Below, piece by piece: positions 45,330 to 56,288 of a stretch of DNA of 64,000 nt; the first letter of the stretch is position 1, and every line of letters starts with the position of its first letter. This stretch comes from Macrobrachium rosenbergii (taxonomy: Eukaryota > Arthropoda > Malacostraca > Decapoda > Palaemonidae): contig NC_089788.1 in the NCBI RefSeq assembly GCF_040412425.1, forward strand, positions 64,993,720-65,057,719, given 5' to 3'. The position numbers were made by a program, and so were the translations under genes. The notes below the pieces were generated by a model, which saw nothing but the letters and a program-made list of their open reading frames with translations, was not told where the DNA came from and ran no database searches.

Positions 45330-45710
45330 AGTAGCATGTGTCTAGCGCAAATTTGCGCAGTTGCCGCATTCTTGCCCATGCATCTTTTTGCTTACCCTTA
45401 TGCCTATAGCTTCTACGCCTATTGCATATGTGCAATTTGCTTGTACACCTATCGCTTACATGCCCATGACTTGTGCGCCTATTGCACATGTGTCTATGGC
45501 TTGTATGCCTATCTTGCATGCACGCCCATGACTTCTGCTCCTATCGCATGTGCGTATATGGCTTGTATACCTCAACACGTGCATCCCAAGGGCCTGTACA
45601 CCTATTGCGTGGAAGAATATGGCTTGTGTGCTTATTGCTTGGTTCCTGTGGCTTGTATGTGCACTTAATTTGTGTGCTCCTATTGCCTGTGCACATGTCT
45701 CCTCCTCAAT
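45330..45710. repeat. Degenerate minisatellite, period about 24 bp
   Basis: Repeats of the type GCTTGTATGCCTATTGCATG...TGCCTATGGCTTGT run for about 380 bp, with much drift between units. Because the period is a multiple of three, both strands stay open and give Tyr/Cys/Ala-rich (plus) or His/Arg/Ile/Gly-rich (minus) frames. These frames are more simply explained by the repeat than by coding. Confidence 0.8.
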
Positions 45711-46287
45711 TTGACTGCCTATAGTGAATCTCAACATGTTGTTTTGAGGATTTTTACTCCTTTTCCACTTGGAGATTCTTTTGGTATTTTGGTAAACAGT
45801 TAAGTTTTTTCTGATTTCCCTGTGGTTCAGAAACATTCTCATTATTGCAAGATTTTCCTGACCATAATTTAGAACATTTGGTTGAGCCATCAGGTTTCCA
45901 ACTGAGTCAATCTTCCTTTTGAGCCAGAGCAAGTGTTCTGTTGTTGATGGTTAAAGAGGAGTTTAACCCTCGTTGGAAGCTTATCAGGAGTGAGTTCAGT
46001 GCAATTAACTGCTGCTCTTCTGCCATTGAGCATGGTCTGTGCTCTGGTGTCTCTGGTGTATGTTTGGTAGCTAAGATGTGTCCTGCCTTTTCTGTGGCGG
46101 GAAGCCAGTTGCTTGTGCTTCTGTTGATTCATGAATCAGGTGTCTGTTATACAGCCAGTGTGTAAGTGGTCGCAATTTTTTTTTTTTCTTTTGAAGAGGT
46201 TAATTACTTTCTGTAAGGAGAGGTTAATGTATGATTTTGTGGAAATAGAGCTTTCATTTGAGCTTTGGCTAGTGTATGTTCAAGACT
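45711..46287. other. Unassigned tract
   Basis: Nothing recognised apart from a poly-T run near 46178-46187. Confidence 0.45.
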
Positions 46288-46291
46288 TTAA

Positions 46292-47048
46292 CCCTTAAGG
46301 GATGGGCTAATTGTATATCATGCAACACCCCAGACTGGGCAGACTTTAAGGTTGGCCAATTTAAGAAAAAACACTTCAATGGCAAGCGGAAGATATGCAA
46401 ATGCACACTAAGAAAAAAATTCTAAAATATTTTCCTTACCTTCCATGGGAAGTTGAAAGTGACTATTTACAACTGTGTGTGGGCCCTCTTTCACAAAACT
46501 CTTAAATTTTACCAAGTTATAGTTTTTTCTAATAATTTATTTTAATTTATTTAGTAAAATTATAATTACAGCTCACACGATCATAACAGATAAATAAAAT
46601 CGGTAACAAATTCTGAGCATATTTGTTGTAAAACATTTACGTAAATTTACTGAGATCAGGAAATGCAGTAACATTTTTTGGATTTATACAGGTTTTTTTT
46701 GCAAAATTACAATTACGACTGACGTCATATCGTAAATGATAAGAACTAAAACCTACAGTAATCAGAGTATATTTGAGCAAATAAATGAAAATGTCATAGG
46801 AGAGAAAGGAGTAAGACATTCCCCCGTCAAGGTAAGAACAATACTAAATTCCATGAGATGCCCACAACTGAGCTGAGCTGAATTCTTTAGTTGCCACAAT
46901 TCATTTATGGGCCATTGAAGTATTGGAAACTCTTTCCTGCTTAATACAGCCAAATCGTATGGCGCATAATATTAATACTCCTCAGAGGGGATCTGTCCAC
47001 CACCCAAAACCTGTTTTAGATCCTCTGAGTGGATCCATCCATTAAGGG
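46292..47048. mobile_element. Second TTAA-bounded transposon, piggyBac-like MITE
   Basis: TTAA lies directly outside both ends (46288-46291 and 47049-47052). The ends are inverted: CCCTTAAGGGATGG on the left and CCCTTAATGGATGG as the inverse of the right, 13 of 14 matching. The 757-bp interior has no recognisable transposase. TTAA duplication suits piggyBac or Kolobok; the lack of protein leaves it open. Confidence 0.75.
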
Positions 47049-47052
47049 TTAA

Positions 47053-49760
47053 TGCAGTTCATGTAAAGGGAGCCTCTCAAGATATTTCTTTCTTGCTGTC
47101 ATTTATTGGAGAGAGAACTACTTTGTAATTTAAGGGTCTCATTCCAAATATGGGGGTATCGCTGAGGAAGGACTAGTCCTGCAAAGTTTTTTTTTTTTTG
47201 GCATTAAAGAAAGATATTCTCACTTTTCAGGGTTTTCTTGTAGAAAAGTTTTGGCTTTATTTGCAGTGTTTATCACCACTGATCACTTCTAAGAGTTCTT
47301 TTCAGCTAAGCAGAGGTCTCATTTAGGGCATACTGTATTATGATTTTGGGAAGTTTTTGACCTGGCAAGAATCAAGCTTTGGTTCTTTCCTGTTACCTGA
47401 ACATGGGTCAACAGGTGGTCTTATCAGATTTGATGTTGGTTTAAACTATCAGGGGAAGGAGGATCCAGATGCCTCAGCGTAGGTCTTGGCCGCAATCATG
47501 GGAGATCTAGAACTTCAAGAGTTTAACCAGTATTGGTGGAGGGCTGTTACGTATATAATCCCAAATTTTTAGCACTCGTAGCAATGTTATCAGGCAAACC
47601 ATCTTCCCTTCTTCAAGTACTATATATATATGTATTTAGGTATGTACAGTATGTATATACATAATGCGTAAGTTTGTTTATACTTGTATGTACTTATGAC
47701 ATCATTGAATATTTTTTTTATCCAACTAGATGTTGTCATTGTTTATTCCATTTTACTCAGGAAAGACCGTTCTTTAGACAGAAGCAGGGAAGACTGGCTT
47801 TTCCTTGGGTTGTTCTGGATAGGATCAGTGTGCTATGGGACCAACCAACAAGAATAGTATTCTGCCTACAGAATGGTTCTTGAATTTTCAACTCTGTTGG
47901 TTTCTTTAGTCACTTGGAACAGAAAGTTACCAATATTTCATTTCCACTTACAGGCTTTCTGACTGATTTGGTGGGCATTTTCAGCAATATTAGTTGGTTA
48001 TAAAACCTTACATCTCTCATTTTATGGTTGGAGGAGAGATACTTATTAAATTTAAAGAATCCAAGGAATATGGGATGTTCCTAGTGGTACCTTGGTGTCT
48101 TATGAGGAATGATCGTGGGTTCTATTGCCTCTAGTATTTTCCCTAGAACTCTTAATTAAGAAAGTTCAATAACTTCCACTTGCTAAAGTTTTCCAAGTTT
48201 CCACATGATTCAGATGTTCATGTGGACAACATAACCATCTAGTGCTTGGGTGAGGTTTGTCTGGTATGGACTGAGGATCTGTCCTAAAGTTGGCAAGAGG
48301 TTCAACTACTGATGTTTTCAGAGGCAGTGGTTAGTTTCTCTCTTCTGGAGTTGGGCTGGAGGTGTTTCCGGAGGATGCACGTCTATAGGCAACTTCACTA
48401 AGTTCTTAGTTTCATAGTTACTTGAAATATTGTCAGTTCCAGCTATTAAGAGTTTTTAGGTCTTTGTCTTACTATGTTATAGGTAATGCTGTACTAGACA
48501 TTACTTACAACCTGGACCACAGGAGGTAAATTAGGTCAGTCTAATTAGGGGCCTGGTACACTGTTACTCTTTGGGAAACTTGGTGGATTTAGTTCTTGTG
48601 TCCAAGGCTGTTCCAGTGTTTAGTAAAAGCTCTGGAAGCGTTTAAACCCTCTCTAGGTATCCCTACAGAAGAGGGGTAGTTTAGAATTAAACATATTTTT
48701 ATATTTTTTTTATTTTGGTGGTAAGTAGTTTAGAATGAAATATATTTATATTCTTTATTTTGGTGGTTTGTTTTGATAAAGTCCTTGTTCATGATGTTTT
48801 GGAATTCGAAGTGGTAGTTTACGATAGTATTATAAAGAAGTTATAGGTGTTTACAGATTTTGTTGAGTAAGTTTAATCTTTGTGCTTTTGTTTTTGTTCT
48901 TGATTGTACATTTTAGGGTAGGGGAAACTTGTTAATGTTTAGGTTGCAACTTAAAAACAGTTTATCAGATTTTTTTTTAAATAGTCATTATATGGGATTT
49001 ACAGCACTTTGTGATGGTCTAGTTTTGGATTAAGAAAAAGTTTGGTTTCACAGTGAAGCATAGTATACTGACAATGTTATTTTTGTGATAGTCTGGTGTT
49101 CAAATGTAATTTAGTGTCAGTGGAGTTTTTCTGATGTTAGGTGATGACACTGAATTTAACACCCAACAGTGTTTGAGACAATGAGTTTGGTTTCAGGAGT
49201 TTGTGACTGTCCTGTCTGGTACATATTGAAAAATTACCTAAGGACATGGAATTTAATCGTTCGTAAGTTAGTTAGTGATAATGGAATTTGGCTGCTGAGT
49301 TTGATGTGTTAATTTTTTATTATGAATTCTCCAGGCCTTCCTCTAAATAATTTGGGTTTGTTATGTTAGTACACAGTGATAGAGTTTGATTTGTAATTAG
49401 TTATACAAAATCTCAATATTAATTTACAGAGTAGGATTTGACTGTTGTTGTTTGAATGAGTGGGATTCAGGAAGTCTTTGGTCTTACCAGAGATTTGGGC
49501 TTAGAAAGCATGTAAGTATATGGTGGTGATATTGGTTTTTGAAAGTGTTTATGGTAGTTCTCATTGTAGGAAATCTGAAACCTTTGCTTTTGTATGTTTA
49601 GATGTATTTGTGGTATAGGAAAGCATGGTAAGTTGTGGAACAGTATGAGAAAGACTTCATGGAACTTAGCCAATAGAAAGTCTGGTTTTTATATTTTTGC
49701 CTTCAGGTGATGTGTTGGTTTGTATTAGTTTTACATATAGAAAGTATACGAGTACTAGTA
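47053..49760. other. Unassigned tract, perhaps with a decayed retroelement
   Basis: The plus-strand stretch near 47770-47880 has an open frame (FFRQKQGRLAFPWVVLDRIS and following) vaguely like the start of a DIRS-type polymerase, but the match is too weak to call. Otherwise nothing is recognised. Confidence 0.35.
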
Positions 49761-49850
49761 TGTGAGGTTCAAGAAAGGTCAGAAGTGAGACTGATTCTTT
49801 ATTGTTCACGACAGGTACTTATAATGTGAAAAGCGGACAGAAGGGTAGCC
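49761..49850 (-). repeat. Truncated 3' LTR of gypsy element 2
   Basis: It matches 53029-53118 closely (TTCAAGAAAGGTCAGAAGTG, GACAGGTACTTATAATG, AAAAGCGGA) and then joins integrase sequence directly, so the rest of this LTR and the integrase C-terminus were deleted together. Confidence 0.88.
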
Positions 49851-50590
49851 ATGCATTCCAGTTTTCATTGGTGCAGCGTGCCATCAAAGCTGCTTTAAGT
49901 GAGCGGTGGGCTCTATCGATCATGCCACTTGCTGCGGGGTTGTGCAGCTTCGTGCCCATCAGATGTCCCAGGAGGACCCAGAGTTCTGAGAGGAAGGCAG
50001 GGCCCCTGTCTGTGGTGATGCTGTCAGGCACTCCGAAGCGGCTGATCCAGCTGGAGAGAAGGGCCTCTGCGCACGACGTTGTGGATGCCTCCTCCTTCTG
50101 GGGAATGCTTCGGGCCAATGGGTGGAGAGGTCTATAATAGTCAGGAGGTATCTTGCTCCTCCGGACTGCGGAAGGGGGCTGACGACGTCGATGTGGATAT
50201 GGCCGAGGTGCCAACGTGGTTGGGGAAATTCGCCAATGCCCGATTCCTCGTGGCGAGATGTTTTGCTCACCTTGCACACTACAGTATGCAGTTCCTTGCC
50301 TAACGACGTACGTCCTTGTTGATACTGTGCCAGGTGAACTTGTTGGTCATAAGGCATGCTGTTGTGCGCCCTGAAGGATGGGAGAGACCATGTATCATGT
50401 TGAATGCCTGCTTTCTCCTCCAAGCTGGCACAATGGGGCGAGGGCGGCCTGTGCTGGTGTCACAGAGGAGCGTTGTTCTGGAGTTTCCTAAGGGCACGTC
50501 TTCCCACTTCAGTGACGTTCTATAGGCTGCCGTCTCAGGGTCCACTGCTGAGATGGTCCACTGCTTGCTCCTTCGCCAAGTCTCCATAGT
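49851..50590 (-). pseudogene. gypsy element 2 integrase remnant
   Basis: The minus strand carries MIHGLSHPSGRTT and TWHSINKDV (zinc-binding region, near 50370-50310), GIGEFPQPRWHLGHIHIDVV with the first catalytic Asp (near 50200), LPQSGGARYLLTIIDLSTHW, ITTDRGPAFLSELW with the second Asp (near 50015), and NPAASGMIDRAHRSLKAALM. In this last block the third catalytic residue, normally Glu in VER, is Asp (codon at 49915-49917). Frameshifts separate the pieces. The C-terminal domain is deleted at the junction with the LTR fragment. Confidence 0.85.
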
Positions 50591-51220
50591 CAGTGCTGAG
50601 TTGGAGGGAGTTTATTTCTACTCTCGACAGGGCGCCAGCTACTGGGTTTTTTCTCCTAGGGACGTATTTGATGGTGCAGCCAAATTCTGAGATGGCAGTT
50701 AGGTGCTGCTGCTGTCTTGCCGACCATGCGTCTCCTTGCTTTGCGAAGGTGTGTACCAGGGGTTTGTGGTCTGTCAGGATGGTGAATTCGGTGCCCTCCA
50801 GCAGGTACTTAAAGTGCCTTATGCCCTGGTAGATAGCCAGCAGTTCCCTGTTGAAGGTGCTTTAGTGGGTTTCGGCTGGTAAGAACTTGGGGCTGAAGAA
50901 GGCCCAGGGCTGAGGGTTGCTGTTCACCACCTGCTTCAGTACTGCACCGCAGGTGATGTTGCTGGCATCCGATGTTAACCTGAGGGCAGCGCAGGGTTGG
51001 GGTGTGTCAAGAGTCGCGGCACTGGCAAGGGCTGCCTTCGTTTCACCGAATGCCTTCTGCTGTGGAGTGTCCCAGGTCAACGCTTTTGGCTTTCCTTTCA
51101 GGACCGATGTTAGCGGGACATGATTCGGGTGATGATGATGAACCGTCTGTAGTAAATTATTTCCAGACACTCCTGCAGGGCCTTGAGGTTCTTGGAACTT
51201 CCCTATGGCCTTCACTTAGA
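50591..51220 (-). pseudogene. gypsy element 2 RNase H region
   Basis: The minus-strand frame has PKALTWDTPQQKAFGETKAA, then LRLTSDASNITCGAVLKQ (first RNase H Asp in SDAS) near 50970. After a break near 50862 it continues with a FTILTDHKPLVHTFAKQGDA block (near 50780), ARQQQHLTAISEFGCTIKYV and KNPVAGALSR near 50640. This supplies exactly the segment that is missing in gypsy element 1. Confidence 0.85.
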
Positions 51221-51790
51221 TGCCGTTGGACGTACTCCTGCAGGTGAGATTTCGTGCCTGAGGAAATCTATTTTTTCCTTCCGAAGATGCACTTATTGAA
51301 CCTCGCCACCAGGGCGCTCTCCTGTAGACTTTTTAGGACTGTCTGGACGTGTTCCTCGGGCGACTTGAAGATCAGGATGTCATCGATGTAGCAGACGCAG
51401 AAGGGCAGGTCTCCCAAAATGACGTCCATCAGTCACTGGAATGGGACACCTGCGTTTCTGGGACCGAAGGTTGAATAGAAGAATGTATAGATCCTGAAGG
51501 GCGTTATTATTGCGGTCTTTGGGACGTCGTCGGTGTGTACAGGGACTAGGAAATATGATTTGAGCATGTCCATTTTGGAGAAGATCTTTGCCCCATGGAG
51601 TGCGCTCGTCAGGTCCTGCATGTTTGGGAGGGGGTAGTGGTCTGGTGTGGTGACTATGGTCAGGCAGTGGTAATCTCCACGAGCCATCCGCCTTCTTTAC
51701 CGTGTGGAGGGGTGATGCCCACCAGCTTGATGCTTTTTTGCAGACGACCATTTGTTCTATCTCTGCAAAGGCCCGTTTGGCGTCTTGTAG
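51221..51790 (-). pseudogene. gypsy element 2 reverse transcriptase region
   Basis: The minus strand reads KKASSWWASPLHTVKKADGS and, after a shift, TTPDHYPLPNMQDLTSALHG, AKIFSKMDMLKSYFLVPVHT (box A Asp), DDVPKTAIITPFRIYTFFYS and STFGPRNAGVPFQ. YIDD lies at 51379-51390, followed by ILIFKSPEEHVQTV. The catalytic aspartates are intact, but at least one frameshift near 51690 breaks the protein. Confidence 0.88.
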
Positions 51791-51949
51791 CTTGTGGGGA
51801 CAGGCACCGTTGTAGTGATGTGATGGAATATGCTGTGCTTTGCTGAAGCCCCCGGTGACTGTCTTAGCTCCAGTTTAAACATGTCCGGAAACTCCAGTAG
51901 GGGGGACGTGTAACTGCTGGAGGCTGTGGAGCAGATGGCAGGCATCCCC

Positions 51950-52290
51950 GGTCCTTTGACAAGCTGGCGGGAGTCGCAGGTTCCTGTGTCCAGTAGTTCT
52001 TCCCTTCCGATGTCGACGAGAAGTCCATGGTATCCTAGGAAATCTGCGCCCAGCAGCGGGAATTAACATCCGCGACGACAAAGGGCCAGTGGTATCTGTG
52101 GCCCAGGATGGAGATGATCCGTGCTTTTCTGCCGTATGTGTGGATGGGTGTCCCCTTTGCTGTGATGAGGGTGTTTGTTGATTCAGGTTTCTTCTTAATC
52201 TTCCTTCGTCGGCAGTAAGACAGATTGCATTGTCCCCATGTCTACCAGCGGGCAGTGTGTGGAGATTTCATTTTTGATGAAAAAACCTGC
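51950..52290 (-). pseudogene. gypsy element 2 protease with altered active site
   Basis: The minus-strand frame reads CPLVDMGTMQSVLLPTKED, where the family has VDTGAxxSVFP. The active-site triad D-T-G is D-M-G here (52234-52242). The following GRKARIISILGHRYHWPFVV and a later LLGADFLGYHGLLVDI-like block (in another frame, near 52030) are the usual flap and C-terminal protease parts. The active-site change would inactivate the enzyme even without the frameshifts. Confidence 0.8.
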
Positions 52291-52299
52291 TGGCCAGGG

Positions 52300-53008
52300 G
52301 GAGATTGGTTTCGTGGCCACTGCTGTTACTTGTAGCCGCTGACATCGTTTTTTTGGAAAGGAACATGTGTTTGCAGTACTTTGCTTTGCCACCCCACCGA
52401 ATTTCTTGTGGTAGAAGCACCACAGTGCAAATGATTTCCCTCTGTTCTCTTTTGGCTACTTTTTTAAAACGACATCGATTTTTCTGTCGTTGTTGTTGCT
52501 GCTCCCTGTCAGGCTACAGGCTTCCAGGGTGGCGGCGTGTGACGAGGCCTTGGTGGCCTCAGTTCCGTCTGGGTGATGTCTATTAATGTCCCGTTGTCGA
52601 GGGCATAGCCATCCCTTATCTGGCTCCTTACTTCCTGCGGGAGGCGTTGAAGAAAGATTGCCCTTGCGAGGTCGATTTTCCTTATCCTCCGGTTCTTGTC
52701 TCACCCTGGTAATGTATGAGCCCCTGCAGTTCGTCCCAGGCCTCTCTGGGTGATGCTTCTCCGAGGGGCTGGGATGCCAGGTCGAGTGTGTGCTGTGCTC
52801 TTTCCGTTACGGGCATTGAGTAGGTCTTCTGCCATCTTTATTGCTCACGCAGGAAAATGCGCCGTGTCGAGTCCATTAATGGTGCCGATTGTAGTGCCAA
52901 AACATTCCCTTTGGTGGGTACGCCGTGTTTAGTCCCATAAAGGCTCTCTAGACGGTAGGCTGCCGCCGTAGTTAGTCCGTTAATGGCTGGGCCAAAACTG
53001 TGCTACCT
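52300..53008 (-). pseudogene. gypsy element 2 gag remnant
   Basis: Just upstream of the protease, the minus strand carries a Cys-x-x-His FGG-x-AK segment near 52410-52370 like that of element 1. Further upstream, ENRPRKGNLSSTPPAGSKEP and a WDELQGLIHY-like segment (near 52735) come from the end of the capsid region. Frameshifts prevent a full reading. Confidence 0.6.
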
Positions 53009-53010
53009 GT

Positions 53011-53027
53011 CGCTTCCTGGGACACCA
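53011..53027 (-). promoter_or_regulatory. Primer-binding site of gypsy element 2
   Basis: CGCTTCCTGGGACACCA (plus strand) lies one base inside the 5' LTR, giving minus-strand TGGTGTCCCAGGAAGCG, which would pair with a tRNA 3' end. It differs from the primer site of element 1 (TGGTGACCCCGG). Confidence 0.75.
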
Positions 53028-53028
53028 G

Positions 53029-53347
53029 TGTGAGGTTCAAGAAAGGTCAGAAGTGAGACCGATTCTTTTTTGGTCATGACAGGTACTTATAATGCAAAAA
53101 GCGGATGGAAAGGTAGCAGGCGACCTGCAGCCCCCCACTGCGTCCATACAGAATTGTGTTTGCTGAAAGACATAAAATGACATACAGAGCATTACAGAAA
53201 ATGTACAAAGATATATATATCAGCGAACAGGCTGTAGAATGATACTGTTTGATTCTTAATGTATCTCATATTATATGTAACAAGTGACAAATACGACATG
53301 TAGAGCGAAACGCAAGGAACGGAGAGGCAGCTTGACGCCCTTACACT
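53029..53347 (-). repeat. 5' LTR of gypsy element 2 (outer end uncertain)
   Basis: The inner edge at 53029 is fixed by TGTGAGG and the adjacent primer site. The first 90 bp match the truncated LTR. The outer end at 53347 is chosen only because it gives a TGT...ACA pair. Confidence 0.55.
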
Positions 53348-53486
53348 CAAATCATTTACTCCTATCTCTTTAAAAAATGGACTGCCTGCTACCATTTCTG
53401 TGTATACCCTAAATACTTTCATATAGGCCATGCTTACATATTGCCGTCATTTAAAATGTAGCACTTCTGAAGGCGAAGGAATTTGT

Positions 53487-53670
53487 GAGACTATTGGTGA
53501 ACTGGGATCTGAAGTAGGCAACCTTCAGGTCTGTTGTCAACATGGTTTTGTCTGATGGCAGCTAGAACCGTACGAGGAGAGACTATTGGTGAACTGGGAT
53601 CTGAAGTAGGCAACCTTCAGGTCTGTTGTCAACATGGTTTTGTCTGATGGCAGCTAGAACCGTACGAGGA
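53487..53670. repeat. Exact tandem duplication of a 92-bp unit
   Basis: The unit GAGACTATTGGTGAACTGGG...CGTACGAGGA at 53487-53578 is repeated without any difference seen at 53579-53670. Either a very recent duplication or an assembly artefact. Confidence 0.95.
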
Positions 53671-55984
53671 GTTTCCATTTTGAAACGGGGTTTCTCTGAG
53701 GAAAATAGTCGGAGCTGATAGGTCTGTAACTGGTCTCCAGGCACCCAATGCCGTCTTTACCAAGACGACTCACCTGTAGAAATCCATGGAACAATCCTTC
53801 ATTACTTCCACAGCTCCCTTCTCCATCTCCCAATGTAAAGGAAAAATACAAATTGATAAAAAATTATTTGATTTTGCTTAAATACCTTTACTTTGAATCA
53901 GAGTCATCTGTGACTTTTGTTGTACCATTGAACCTGGTAGTATTTTGTATGTCTGTTTGAGTGACTTACAACCATTGCAGAGAGGAATTCTTCGCAAGCA
54001 AATATTTATCAAACATTACAGTGAAGCAGTCAAGTATGGCAGATCAAACATTTGATTTGTTTTTAAGAATTTAGGTTGTTAATTCAAGCATTAAGGACCT
54101 TTCGGGCATGCTGCTCTTAGAGAGGGATATTTTTATCCGAGTTTTACCACACAAAAGTAAAGCTTATTGGGTTTAATGAACGAACAGTTATATAGAAATA
54201 TGAGCTAGATTACATGTAAAGAAGAGAGAGAAGCCTAACTCGGTTTTACCACGCCATACTAGAATGAAATAATTTCGAGAAATAAGAGCTAAACAAGTGT
54301 AAGAACGAGAAATTGCATTAAAGAGAGAGATCATAGCACTCTGAGTTATACCACACTACTGCACTAGAAAAATTAGAAATATGAGCAAATAAAATTCAAG
54401 AGAATAATTACGTAGAAACAAGCCATACTACATACGGAGAGAGATTGAAACTTGCGAGCAAACCACGTTTCAAAACTACATTGAACTTTTTTGTCTAGTC
54501 TTGGCAACAAACGCAGAAGCTGATATTTCCATAAAGACAACCATTCCTTACTGCTAGCACCTGCAACACACGACGAATTTCTTAAGCCAACAAGGAGGGA
54601 AGAAAGTATTCCTCGAATTGTAACGTTAGAAATTTTCTATCCAATTTATAAAAAGCAGTTATTGATGCAAGGGGTGAATGAAGGCGTGCAATGGCCGATG
54701 TCAAAGAAACCAGGCAGAATTACACTTCATTGTTCCATCATCATCTATTGGTGTTTCAGACTACACTGTAGGCACGGTTTTCGTTACAGCAGCAGCCTGC
54801 AGGAGAGAAAGAAAAGATTAATTTTCTAAAATAAAGAAAAACAAACTAGTGGTTTCGTACGTATGATCATGTGAACCCATCCTTGAACTACATGAACTAT
54901 ACAAATTACTGTAATAGTTGTCCAACAGCACTGGACAACTATTACCAAAAACATGTCTGCTAATGGTAATATGCACCCGTCCCTCTTAATATAGAAAGAA
55001 GTCTTGGCAGAGGAAGTTTGAAGTATATTTACCCAGCAGGTGCAACCTGGGCCGTGCAAAGTGCAGGTCATATAGCTATTAAAGAGAGAGAGAAGCTTTT
55101 TAGCAATGAGGAGGTTTTCTGATGCGGTGTCCACGTGATCATAACTGCTGTCACAATGCAAAAACTTTAGAATTCTGGAAACTCCAAGTTTCTTTAAATA
55201 TGTAGTGTTTCAATGCAACAGCTTTAACTAGACAAAAGAAGTGCCCCCGAAATTGTAGGGCAGTTTCAGATTTGCAAATAGTAGTAAGAACGGAAGGTTA
55301 AAAGGAAGAAACAAAGAAGCAAGAACAGTGTTAGAATGAATCATTCATAACTTTTTAGAATCTCATTTGTTATTCCGGTTTCTATAGCTAATAGCATTGC
55401 AAAAATACTGCTACCGTAGCTTTCTGCAAAACGTTAGGTAATTGGAAAAATTTGCATAGCTGTGATCTCTAAATGCAGAGTTGATCAAACGTGATTCCTT
55501 TGTTCACATTGTATACCACAACTAAGGTAATATTAGATAGTTAAAATTTTCATGATTTCTATTTACCGTCAGTTTAATTAGTTCTCAGCGCTTTGTTGTG
55601 CTCAGAAATAACGATGGTATATCCTACTAAATGCCACTTCTAGCTAAATGAAGATTAAGACTTCATGAGTGCTGAGCAAAAACCTGGAATACTTTAAGTC
55701 CTTGTACAACCAAATCAATGTACAGCTTGATATTACAAATATCTTTATATATTAAAATTAAATTTACAACAATAACAGCTGAATTTTGATGTAATTATAC
55801 TACTGAAAATCAATGGGAACTATATGAGAGTAAACAAATTTAACTTATAGTAGTACCGTAACTTCAAAAATACCTCCATATGCCAAGACAATGCTACTCA
55901 CGGAATTTTAAGATTTACAAAACCTGTTAGTCAGGAATGAACATGAATTTTTCAAATAGTTTACCCGAACACAACACAAGCATA
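53671..55984. other. Unassigned tract
   Basis: Nothing recognised. A 111-codon minus-strand frame (54826-55161), rich in Cys and hydrophobic residues, has no recognisable domain. Confidence 0.45.
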
Positions 55985-56288
55985 GAGGGTTAGTACCGTC
56001 AGTGCACCTCTTGCGGTGCACTGTAGGCATTACTTAAGGTTCTTTACAGCGTGCCTTCGTCCCCTAGCTCTAACCCCTTAGTATCTTTTACTGTACTTCC
56101 TTTCATACTCATTTCCTTTCATCTTACTTTCCACCCTCTCCTAATGATTGAATTCATAGTGCAGCTACGTGGTTTTCCTCTTGTTATATCTTTCAAAACA
56201 TTTACTGTCAATTTCTGTTTCAGCGCTGTATGACCTCATAGGTCCCAATGCTTGGCATTTGGCCTAAATTCTATATTCAATTCATTAA
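55985..56288 (+). repeat. SINE-like (ATTCC)n-tailed repeat, full-length copy 3
   Basis: Same blocks as at 22825: ACCGTCAGTGCACCTC, GGTGCACTGTAGGCATTACT, GGTTCTTTACAGCG, a pyrimidine-rich middle, TGACCTCATAGGTCCCAATG, TTTGGCCTAAATTC and a degenerate ATTC tail. Plus orientation like the others. Confidence 0.88.

Larger units (their letters stand above)
49761..53347 (-). mobile_element. Ty3/gypsy LTR retrotransposon 2, minus strand
   Basis: It is coded on the minus strand in the order LTR (from 53029 outward), primer-binding site, gag, protease, RT, RNase H, integrase, truncated LTR (49761-49850). Both LTR copies begin TGTGAGGTTCAAGAAAGGTC. The outer end of the right LTR is uncertain; 53347 (ending TTACA) is a guess. 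No matching target duplication was found. The coding region is broken by frameshifts and has substitutions at catalytic positions. It is related to, but clearly diverged from, gypsy element 1. Confidence 0.88.

Noticed and set aside
45336..45932. Overlapping long frames on both strands
   Set aside because: Explained by a 24-bp degenerate minisatellite; periodic composition, no domain.
47674..47883. Possible DIRS polymerase start
   Set aside because: Only a loose resemblance over about 30 residues; no catalytic motif found nearby.
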